From Anaerolineales bacterium (GTDB taxonomy: Bacteria; Chloroflexota; Anaerolineae; 4572-78; NAK82), in NCBI GenBank assembly GCA_024643945.1, contig JAHELX010000026.1, positions 1 through 12,178 of the forward strand: a stretch of DNA of 12,178 nucleotides, given 5' to 3'. Positions 6,740-12,178 of this stretch are shown here, piece by piece (position 1 is the stretch's first letter; the number at the start of each line of letters is the position of its first letter). The position numbers and the translations under genes were made by a program. The notes under the pieces are model-generated. The model had not been told where the DNA came from and made no database searches. It worked only from the letters and a program-made list of their open reading frames with translations.

Positions 6740-6905
6740 GTAACTACTCAGCCTACCCTCCCGGAGCAAAGCCCCCCCACGGGGCATGTTGCATTGAGTG
6801 GGCATTCCATGTTTGAATTGCCTGGTGTAGTAATGGTTTTCTGCTTTGGCGGTTGCCTAAACATGCCCCGTGGGGGGGCTTTGCTCCGGGAGGGTGAGCA
6901 GTTAC
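6740..6905. repeat. Element with perfect 36-base inverted arms (REPIN/MITE-like candidate)
   Basis: The left arm (6755-6790, beginning ACCCTCCCGGAGCAAAGC) is the exact reverse complement of the right arm (6860-6895), separated by 69 bases. After a 5-base offset on the left (6750-6754) the dyad resumes with GTAACTACTC (6740-6749) against GAGCAGTTAC (6896-6905), one mismatch. Each arm also contains its own small dyad, GCCCC...GGGGC (6771-6775 with 6781-6785 on the left), so each arm could fold separately as in REP sequences. GGGAAG occurs just outside both ends (6732-6737 and 6906-6911), a possible but weak target duplication. No transposase is encoded. It lies between two divergent promoters, where a terminator has no gene to serve. 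Confidence 0.75.
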
Positions 6906-6972
6906 GGGAAGGGAACACATACGCCAGGACTCTCGTCGGGGCAAAGACTGGGGAGTTTCTGTCTCGAACTAA

Positions 6973-6988
6973 ACTGCATCTATGCAGT
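6973..6988. promoter_or_regulatory. Dyad upstream of the rpsA promoter
   Basis: ACTGCAT (6973-6979) and ATGCAGT (6982-6988) form a perfect 7-base inverted repeat with a 2-base centre. It ends 11 bases before the rpsA -35 hexamer, a typical distance for an activator or upstream regulator site. As RNA the 2-base loop is too tight, so a protein-binding DNA site is more likely than a hairpin. The regulator is unknown. Confidence 0.35.
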
Positions 6989-6999
6989 GAATATAGGTT

Positions 7000-7028
7000 T
7001 TGATTTTTGTCAGAAAATCCAGTATAAT
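7000..7028 (+). promoter_or_regulatory. rpsA promoter
   Basis: TTGATT (7000-7005), 17 bases, TATAAT (7023-7028). The -10 is a full match and the -35 matches four of six positions. Predicted transcription start is near 7035, leaving a leader of only about 38 bases before the ATG. Confidence 0.8.
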
Positions 7029-7052
7029 GGTTTTACACTTGAAGTCGCGTAA

Positions 7053-7075
7053 GAGGAGATGTAAAGAGGTACATG
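7053..7075 (+). promoter_or_regulatory. Unusual rpsA ribosome-binding region
   Basis: Two purine motifs precede ATG 7073: GAGGAG (7053-7058), 14 bases away and thus too far, and AGAGG (7065-7069), 3 bases away and thus too close. Between them ATG TAA (7059-7064) forms a start-stop pair directly abutting the first motif. S1 genes in other bacteria often lack an optimal Shine-Dalgarno and are autogenously controlled; a similar arrangement is possible here. Confidence 0.45.
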
Positions 7076-8260
7076 GCAGACCATACACCATCAGTTGGTA
7101 ACGGCTCGGTTGATAGCGGCCCCCCGATGACTATGGCCGAGTTGCTTGAGCAGGCGTATGACATCAAGGCAGTACGGCGCGGCGAGATTCTGATGGGGAC
7201 GATTGTGAGCATCACCCCCCATGAGATTCTCGTTGACATTAGAGCTAAGTCTGAAGGGATCGTCGCCGGGCGCGAGATGGAACGGCTCTCCCCCGAAAGC
7301 TTGGCTGCGCTTCATGTAGGCGACGAGGTACCTGTCTATGTTGTGAAGCCCGAAGATGAAGAAGGGAACACGATTCTCTCACTGACGCGGGCCCAGGCTG
7401 AAAAAGACTGGCTGACGGCACAAAAGTTGCACGAGTCGGGCGAAACCTACGAAGGCGTTGTCGTCGGTCACAACAAAGGAGGGCTCATCGTCCACTTCGG
7501 CCAGGTACGGGGGTTCGTGCCCGGATCGCAGTTGGCAAGTGACCAGCGTGTAGGTAGCCCTGGCAAAGAGGGCCAGTGGAGCCACATGGTTGGTCAGAAG
7601 TTGCGTCTTAAGATTATCGAGATTGACCGCCGTCGAAACCGGCTTATCCTTTCCGAACGCGCCGCTGTGGAAGAGTGGCGCAGAAAACAGAAAGAAAAGC
7701 TGCTAGATGATTTAAAGGAAGGAGATGTGCTTACAGGGCACGTCACCAGCCTGGCGGACTTCGGTGCTTTTGTGGATCTGGGAGGGGCCGACGGTTTGAT
7801 TCATCTCTCAGAACTCTCCTGGTTGCGCGTTTCGCATCCCCGTGACGTGTTGCGGGTGGGAGACGAAGTTGAGGTTTACGTCCTTAACATAGACCCCGAA
7901 CGGCAACGAATTGGTTTGAGCCTCAAGCGACTTCAACCGGAACCATGGTCACAAGTTCTCGATAAATACGAGATCGGGCAAGTAGTAGATGTAATCATTA
8001 CTAAGCTTGCAAACTTTGGCGCTTTTGCCCAAATTGATGACATAGAAGGTCTAATTCATTTGTCGGAATTGACCGATGCCAATATTACCCACCCACGCGA
8101 AGTTGTAAAAGAAGGCGATCAAGTATCTGTCAAGATCATCCGCATTGATCCCGAACGTCGTCGTATAGGATTGAGCCTGAAGCAAGCAGAAGGTGAGGTT
8201 GAGTGGCAAGAGTATCAGAGCGAACAGGAAGTCGAGGAAGAGATACCAGAGAACGAGTGA
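7073..8260 (+). CDS. rpsA: 30S ribosomal protein S1 homologue (four S1 domains)
   Basis: 395 residues with four S1/OB RNA-binding domains at about 36-106, 122-195, 214-286 and 300-371. The last two are the most canonical, with DFGAFVDLGGADGLIHLSEL and NFGAFAQIDDIEGLIHLSEL followed by VGDEVEVYVLNIDPERQRIGLSLK and its counterpart. A charged helical linker (196-213) joins domains 2 and 3, and the tail after 372 is strongly acidic. The protein binds mRNA at the small subunit and helps initiation. Four domains is fewer than the six of E. coli S1 and is common outside Proteobacteria. The first 18 residues are poorly ordered in composition; ATG 7124 or 7130 could be alternative starts, but 7073 is closest to the promoter and a purine motif. 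A general S1-repeat RNA-binding protein is the alternative. Confidence 0.9.
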   Translation: MADHTPSVGNGSVDSGPPMTMAELLEQAYDIKAVRRGEILMGTIVSITPHEILVDIRAKSEGIVAGREMERLSPESLAALHVGDEVPVYVVKPEDEEGNTILSLTRAQAEKDWLTAQKLHESGETYEGVVVGHNKGGLIVHFGQVRGFVPGSQLASDQRVGSPGKEGQWSHMVGQKLRLKIIEIDRRRNRLILSERAAVEEWRRKQKEKLLDDLKEGDVLTGHVTSLADFGAFVDLGGADGLIHLSELSWLRVSHPRDVLRVGDEVEVYVLNIDPERQRIGLSLKRLQPEPWSQVLDKYEIGQVVDVIITKLANFGAFAQIDDIEGLIHLSELTDANITHPREVVKEGDQVSVKIIRIDPERRRIGLSLKQAEGEVEWQEYQSEQEVEEEIPENE

Positions 8261-8273
8261 AGGAATAGGATCA

Positions 8274-8302
8274 TTGACTTATTATGTGTTTAGGACTAAA
8301 GT
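8274..8302 (+). promoter_or_regulatory. clpC promoter
   Basis: TTGACT (8274-8279), 17 bases, TAAAGT (8297-8302), in the 85-base gap after rpsA. The -35 matches five of six consensus positions and the -10 four of six. Start of transcription would be near 8309, so clpC can be expressed independently of rpsA. No CtsR heptad tandem operator or CIRCE element is visible around it. Confidence 0.6.
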
Positions 8303-8345
8303 TAGAACCTGGTAACATCAGAAATTGCGACGAAGGGTAGGATGG

Positions 8346-10835
8346 ATGATGGTAGACAAATTCGATCGGTTCACTAAACGTGCGCGGCGCGTTCTGTCGC
8401 TGGCGCAAGAAGAAGCTCAGCGACTGAATCATAACTACATAGGCACCGAACATTTGCTGCTGGGTCTGGTGCGCGAAGAGAATGGCGTGGCAGTGCGCGT
8501 TTTGCGTGAGTTGGGAGTAGATCCCCGGCAAGTTCGGGAGCGAGTGGAGCGCACCGTAGGGCGTGGGCAAAGGGCTATGTATGGGAAGCTCAGCCTCACG
8601 CCCCGTACCAAGCGAGTTATAGAGTTGGCGGTCGACGAAGCCCGCCGGTTGGGTCATCATTACATTGGCACCGAGCACTTGCTACTAGGATTGGTCCGCG
8701 AAGGAGAAGGCGTTGCAGTTGACGTGCTTAAGGGGCTAGGAGTGAGTCTCGATAAGGTTCGCTCACAAACAGCCCGTGTTATGATGGAAACCGCGTCGCA
8801 GCCAGCAAATGCGCGCGGCGAATCACAAAAACAAACCCCATTGGTAGATCAGCTTGGCACCGATCTTACCGTACAAGCGGCTGAGGGCAAGCTGGATCCA
8901 GTGATTGGTCGGCAAATGGAGATCGAGCGTGTCATCCAGATTCTCTCTCGCCGCACTAAGAATAATCCGGCCCTCATTGGTGAGCCAGGCGTGGGCAAAA
9001 CGGCTATCGTCGAAGGGTTGGCCCAGCGCATTGTCAACGGCGAAACCCCGGAGACACTGCTGGGTAAGCGGGTAGTGATGCTCGACGTCGGTTCACTCGT
9101 TGCAGGCACCATGTACCGCGGTCAGTTCGAAGAGAGACTCAAACGAGTGATTGAAGAGATCAAAGAGTCAGAGTCTATCCTCTTTATTGACGAGTTGCAC
9201 ATGCTAGTGGGTGCCGGCTCAGCAGGTAGTTCGGTGGATGCTGCCAACATCTTGAAACCAGCACTGGCTCGAGGCGAGCTTCAATGCATCGGCGCTACCA
9301 CTCTCGACGAATACCGCAAGAACATTGAGGGAGATGCTGCTCTCGAACGTCGCTTCCAGCCGGTGATGGTGGAAGAGCCAACCATTGAGGAGACCATTGA
9401 AATCCTCAAAGGCATCCGCAGCCGTTACGAAGCGCATCACAACTTGGAAATCATCGATGGAGCATTGGTGGCGGCCGCTCACCTGGCAGCACGTTACGTG
9501 CCCGATCGCTACATGCCCGACAAAGCTATTGACTTGATTGATGAAGCTGCCGCGCGGGTACGATTGTACAAAATTCCCTTTGCCAGCGACACAGGCCACC
9601 ACCTGGCCGAGATGCAAGCACTACGACGGCAAAAGGAAGAGGCGATCAGTGCGCAACGGTTCGAGGACGCGGCCGAGTTGCGCGATCGTGAGCGGAGTCT
9701 GCAAGAAGAGTTCGGCCAGTTGCACATGGGTTGGGATCCTTTTGAATCGGACGTTCCCAAAGTAAGGGAAGAGGACATCGCCGAAGTAGTCTCTATGTGG
9801 ACTGGCGTGCCGGTAAAGCAGATGGCCACTGAAGAAAAAGAGCGGCTGCTGCAAATGGAAGATGCCCTTCACCGCCGCGTAGTTGGCCAGCACGAAGCCA
9901 TCGAAGCTATCTCAAAGGCGGTGCGACGCGCTCGCGCCGGGCTTAAGGACCCCAAGCGCCCCATCGGCACTTTTGTCTTCTTGGGCCCGACCGGAGTTGG
10001 GAAAACCGAGCTGGCTAAGGCATTGGCTGAATTTATGTTCGGTAGCGAAGATGCTCTTATCAAGCTTGATATGAGCGAGTTTATGGAACGGCACAATGTG
10101 GCCCGACTGGTTGGCTCGCCCCCCGGCTACATCGGCTACGAAGAAGGTGGTCAGCTCACCGAAACCGTAAGGCGGCGGCCTTATTCAGTCATCCTTTTCG
10201 ATGAAATCGAAAAGGCACATCCTGAAGCCTTCAATATGCTGCTCCAAATCATGGAGGACGGGCATCTATCCGACGCCAAGGGGAAGCGGGTTGACTTCCG
10301 AAACACCATCCTTATCCTCACATCGAACGTTGGCGCCGACCTCATCAATCGCGAAACGTCGCTGGGCTTTAGTATGCCCAGCGATGAAGTCAAGGACGAG
10401 GCCGATCGCTACCAGAAAATGAAAGATAAGGTGATGTCGGAACTCAAACGCACCTTCCGCCCCGAATTCTTGAACCGCTTGGAGGGAACGATGGTCTTCC
10501 ACGCGCTCAACCGTGACGAGATCAAACAAATCGTGGACTTGGAGCTTGATAAGGTCCGGGAGCGACTGGTGGAACAACAGGTCAGCCTGGAAGTAACTGA
10601 GGAAGCCAAAGGCTACATGGCTGACGAAGGCTACGACCCGCACTTCGGTGCCCGACCCTTGCGCCGTGTCATCCAAAACAAGGTGGAAGATGCACTGAGT
10701 GAAGGTATTCTAGCTGGTACGTTCCAGTTAGGTGACACTGTGCAAGCGGATTATAAGGATGGCAAAATTACTCTAAAAGTCATCGCTCGTGCCGAACCGG
10801 AGGCGGAGATGGCCGAACCGGAGGCGGTCGCGTAA
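8346..10835 (+). CDS. clpC: ATP-dependent Clp protease ATP-binding subunit ClpC
   Basis: 829 residues, the normal length. It is a hexameric AAA+ unfoldase that feeds proteins into ClpP. Two Clp-N repeats lie in residues 1-145, each with [17 protein letters not shown]+ domain 1 has Walker A GEPGVGKT (212-219) and Walker B with D282-E283. A UVR-type coiled linker lies at about 429-464 ([20 protein letters not shown]), which marks ClpC, as distinct from ClpA or ClpB. Domain 2 has Walker [10 protein letters not shown] (547-555), and a LGF tripeptide (673-675) sits where ClpP-interacting loops occur. The acidic tail ends in a repeated AEPEA. Start: ATG 8346 (or the adjacent 8349) with GAAGGG (8332-8337) upstream; a TTG at 8325 is in frame but has no better site. 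Followed by a terminator and radA. The Gram-positive partners ctsR, mcsA and mcsB are not upstream. Confidence 0.96.
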   Translation: MMVDKFDRFTKRARRVLSLAQEEAQRLNHNYIGTEHLLLGLVREENGVAVRVLRELGVDPRQVRERVERTVGRGQRAMYGKLSLTPRTKRVIELAVDEARRLGHHYIGTEHLLLGLVREGEGVAVDVLKGLGVSLDKVRSQTARVMMETASQPANARGESQKQTPLVDQLGTDLTVQAAEGKLDPVIGRQMEIERVIQILSRRTKNNPALIGEPGVGKTAIVEGLAQRIVNGETPETLLGKRVVMLDVGSLVAGTMYRGQFEERLKRVIEEIKESESILFIDELHMLVGAGSAGSSVDAANILKPALARGELQCIGATTLDEYRKNIEGDAALERRFQPVMVEEPTIEETIEILKGIRSRYEAHHNLEIIDGALVAAAHLAARYVPDRYMPDKAIDLIDEAAARVRLYKIPFASDTGHHLAEMQALRRQKEEAISAQRFEDAAELRDRERSLQEEFGQLHMGWDPFESDVPKVREEDIAEVVSMWTGVPVKQMATEEKERLLQMEDALHRRVVGQHEAIEAISKAVRRARAGLKDPKRPIGTFVFLGPTGVGKTELAKALAEFMFGSEDALIKLDMSEFMERHNVARLVGSPPGYIGYEEGGQLTETVRRRPYSVILFDEIEKAHPEAFNMLLQIMEDGHLSDAKGKRVDFRNTILILTSNVGADLINRETSLGFSMPSDEVKDEADRYQKMKDKVMSELKRTFRPEFLNRLEGTMVFHALNRDEIKQIVDLELDKVRERLVEQQVSLEVTEEAKGYMADEGYDPHFGARPLRRVIQNKVEDALSEGILAGTFQLGDTVQADYKDGKITLKVIARAEPEAEMAEPEAVA
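10791..10827 (+). repeat. 16-base direct repeat at the clpC 3' end
   Basis: GCCGAACCGGAGGCGG occurs at 10791-10806 and again at 10812-10827, a 21-base period equal to seven codons. It encodes AEPEAEM then AEPEAVA at the extreme C terminus. The exact identity of both copies suggests a recent in-frame tandem duplication. Confidence 0.85.
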
Positions 10836-10863
10836 GAGACGACGGAGATACATTCACCTTATA

Positions 10864-10881
10864 ATACCCGCATGTGGGTAT
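10864..10881 (+). other. Small hairpin downstream of clpC
   Basis: ATACCC (10864-10869) pairs with GGGTAT (10876-10881), extended inward by one G-T pair, leaving a CATG tetraloop. It starts 28 bases after the clpC stop and is followed only by AATTT, so it is a poor intrinsic terminator by itself. It may protect the 3' end of the clpC mRNA. The right half also reads TATAAT (10879-10884), but no -35 hexamer stands at the right distance. Confidence 0.4.
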
Positions 10882-10897
10882 AATTTCCAAGAATTGT

Positions 10898-10934
10898 GCC
10901 GCTCCTCCCCACCTGGGGGGGAGCGGCTAAATTT
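10898..10934 (+). terminator. Rho-independent terminator between clpC and radA
   Basis: GCCGCTCCTCCCC (10898-10910) pairs with GGGGGGAGCGGC and its adjoining G (10915-10927): 13 pairs with a single G-T, closed by the tetraloop ACCT. TAAATTTT follows (10928-10935). The very GC-rich stem compensates for a short T-run. It ends six bases before the radA -35 hexamer, so it cleanly separates the two transcription units. Confidence 0.85.
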
Positions 10935-10940
10935 TGTGTC

Positions 10941-10969
10941 TTGACATCCATCAACAATTGAAGTAGAAT
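10941..10969 (+). promoter_or_regulatory. radA promoter
   Basis: TTGACA (10941-10946), 17 bases, TAGAAT (10964-10969): a complete -35 match and five of six at -10. Start of transcription near 10976, about 36 bases before the TTG start codon. Confidence 0.8.
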
Positions 10970-11011
10970 TGAATAGAACATCTGTGCGAAGATTATCCAG
11001 GAGACTAAGAA

Positions 11012-12178
11012 TTGGCCAAGGCTCAAACGCGTTATGTTTGTCAGCAATGTGGCAGCGCTCAGGCCAAATGGATGGGTCGTTGTCCTGACTGCGGTGAGTG
11101 GAACACGCTGGTCGAAACCGTCGTCGAACAGAAGTCAGTACGCGCCAGGGGGATATCATTGATGGCGACGCCACAAAGCCAGCCACAGTTGCTGAGCGAT
11201 GTGGTTGCCAATGGCTTTGAGCGCATCTCGCTGGCAATGGACGAGTTGGATCGAGTGTTGGGGGGAGGAATAGTGCCTGGCTCGCTGGTGCTCATCGGCG
11301 GGGACCCAGGCATCGGCAAGAGCACCTTACTGCTGCAAGCATCGGCAACGCTGGCCACAGCCGAAGCGCCCGTCCTCTACGTATCAGGTGAAGAGAGCGC
11401 GCAGCAAATCAAGCTCCGAGCTGCGCGTCTTGGACTGACAGGAGACGGGCTATATGTACTGACCGAGACGAATGTTGGAGCCATCATCAGCCACATTGAG
11501 AATCTCCGCCCCCGGCTGGTGGTGATCGACTCCATCCAGACGGTCTACCTGGATGAACTGGATTCGGCTGCTGGGTCGGTGAGTCAGGTGCGCGAAAGCG
11601 CCGCACAATTGATGCAGATAGCTAAAGGGCACGGTATTTCCGTCTTCCTCATTGGCCACGTCACTAAGGCCGGCGCCATTGCCGGGCCGCGAGTCCTGGA
11701 ACACATCGTGGATACCGTGCTCTATCTGGAGGGTGACCGCTTTCATGCCTATCGTCTCTTGCGCTGTGTGAAGAATCGGTTTGGTGCTTCCAGCGAGGTG
11801 GGCGTCTTCGAGATGAGGGATGTAGGCATGGCTGAGGTGTCCAACCCCAGCGAGGTCTTTCTGGCCGAACGTTTGTTGAATGCCGCGGGCTCAGCGATTG
11901 CCGTCACCCTGGAAGGAACGCGCCCATTGCTGGTGGAGATTCAGGCTTTGAGCAGCACGACCAGCTTCGGCAATCCACGCCGCACAGCCAATGGCATTGA
12001 CTTTAATCGACTGTTGTTGCTGACAGCAGTCCTGAGTAAGCGGGTGGGGGTGCGGTTGAGCGACCAAGACGTGTTTGTGAACGTCGTCGGCGGCTTGCGA
12101 GTGGGAGAGCCAGCCGCCGACCTGGCTGTAGCCTGCGCCATTGCCTCTAGCTTCCGCGATGTACCCGTTGCCGGCGAC
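11012..12178 (+). CDS. radA: DNA repair protein RadA/Sms (3' partial)
   Basis: 389 codons are visible before the window ends; RadA is usually about 450-460 residues, so some 60-70 are missing from the C-terminal Lon-like domain. RadA is a RecA-like ATPase/helicase that promotes branch migration in recombinational repair. Visible parts in order: a zinc finger C10-x2-C13 and C24-x2-C27; Walker A GGDPGIGKST (96-105); VVIDSIQT as the Walker B strand; the RadA-specific KNRFG motif at 254-258; and the start of the Lon-protease-like domain (LLVEIQALSS onward, with VNVVGGLRVGEPAADLA). The start is TTG 11012: AGGAG (10999-11003) is 8 bases upstream, and the first downstream ATG would cut through the zinc finger. 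clpC-radA adjacency is also seen in Firmicutes. Confidence 0.95.
   Translation, partial: MAKAQTRYVCQQCGSAQAKWMGRCPDCGEWNTLVETVVEQKSVRARGISLMATPQSQPQLLSDVVANGFERISLAMDELDRVLGGGIVPGSLVLIGGDPGIGKSTLLLQASATLATAEAPVLYVSGEESAQQIKLRAARLGLTGDGLYVLTETNVGAIISHIENLRPRLVVIDSIQTVYLDELDSAAGSVSQVRESAAQLMQIAKGHGISVFLIGHVTKAGAIAGPRVLEHIVDTVLYLEGDRFHAYRLLRCVKNRFGASSEVGVFEMRDVGMAEVSNPSEVFLAERLLNAAGSAIAVTLEGTRPLLVEIQALSSTTSFGNPRRTANGIDFNRLLLLTAVLSKRVGVRLSDQDVFVNVVGGLRVGEPAADLAVACAIASSFRDVPVAGD

Larger units (their letters stand above)
6584..7072. other. Divergent intergenic region between secD and rpsA
   Basis: This 489-base gap is the only long stretch without a gene. From left to right it holds the secD leader with a 10-base palindrome (6621-6630), a consensus promoter reading left (6650-6678), about 60 bases with no recognisable feature, the perfect 36-base inverted-arm element (6755-6895, with looser matches out to 6740 and 6905), about 65 bases with nothing evident, a short dyad (6973-6988), and the rpsA promoter reading right (7000-7028). 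The short open frames crossing it lack ribosome-binding sites and family resemblance. Confidence 0.8.

Noticed and set aside
6755..6895. Intrinsic terminator
   Set aside because: The neighbouring genes diverge from this region, the loop is 69 bases, and no T-run follows either arm.
6794..7052. Short + strand open frames through the inverted-arm element
   Set aside because: They run through the repeat and the rpsA promoter, lack ribosome-binding sites and resemble no protein family.
8325..8345. TTG start for clpC, seven codons upstream
   Set aside because: The extra residues do not match ClpC N termini, which begin close to MxxDKFDRFT, and GAAGGG is correctly spaced for ATG 8346.
10856..10884. 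Promoter using TATAAT at 10879-10884
   Set aside because: No acceptable -35 hexamer at 16-18 bases, and a terminator lies immediately downstream.

Overview
The window is bacterial chromosomal DNA that is densely coding and fairly GC-rich. The gene set suggests a Chloroflexota-like (Anaerolineae-type) or other non-proteobacterial, probably anaerobic lineage: a ClpC with a UVR linker, a four-S1-domain ribosomal protein S1, separate secD and secF, and a RACo-type corrinoid activator. This taxonomic placement is an inference; no rRNA or other decisive marker is present.

Region 1 (1-3872, + strand) is a tight four-gene run: the C-terminal part of a GntR/FadR-type regulator, a QueG-like protein with Cys for two [4Fe-4S] clusters, a RACo/RamA-like [2Fe-2S]-ASKHA reductive activator of corrinoid proteins, and a DMT/EamA permease. 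Gaps are 3-17 bases. QueG-family proteins bind cobalamin and RACo proteins reactivate Co(II) corrinoids, so the run looks like a ligand-regulated corrinoid maintenance module. The cognate methyltransferase or corrinoid protein would lie upstream, outside the window.

Region 2 (3873-6583) holds secD and secF on the - strand, convergent with region 1. The gap between the permease and secF (about 3869-3999) and the gap between secD and secF (4984-5060) both contain palindromic arrays built from 7-base units. secD itself carries an in-frame 18-base tandem repeat encoding VTGTQA/VTGTGT hexapeptides in its extracytoplasmic domain.

Region 3 (6584-7072) is a 489-base divergent intergenic region. It has a perfect-consensus sigma-70 type promoter for secDF, a strong promoter for rpsA, two small operator-like palindromes, and a 141-base element with perfect 36-base inverted arms between the two promoters.

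Region 4 (7073-12178, + strand) is a housekeeping/stress block: rpsA (S1), clpC (AAA+ unfoldase of the ClpCP protease) and radA (recombination/repair ATPase, cut by the window end). Each gene has its own recognisable -35/-10 promoter with 17-base spacing, and a rho-independent terminator separates clpC from radA.

Most genes are conventional. The unexplained material is the repeat architecture: two heptad palindromes, the 36-base inverted-arm element and the secD minisatellite. The corrinoid-type operon is the main functional lead.
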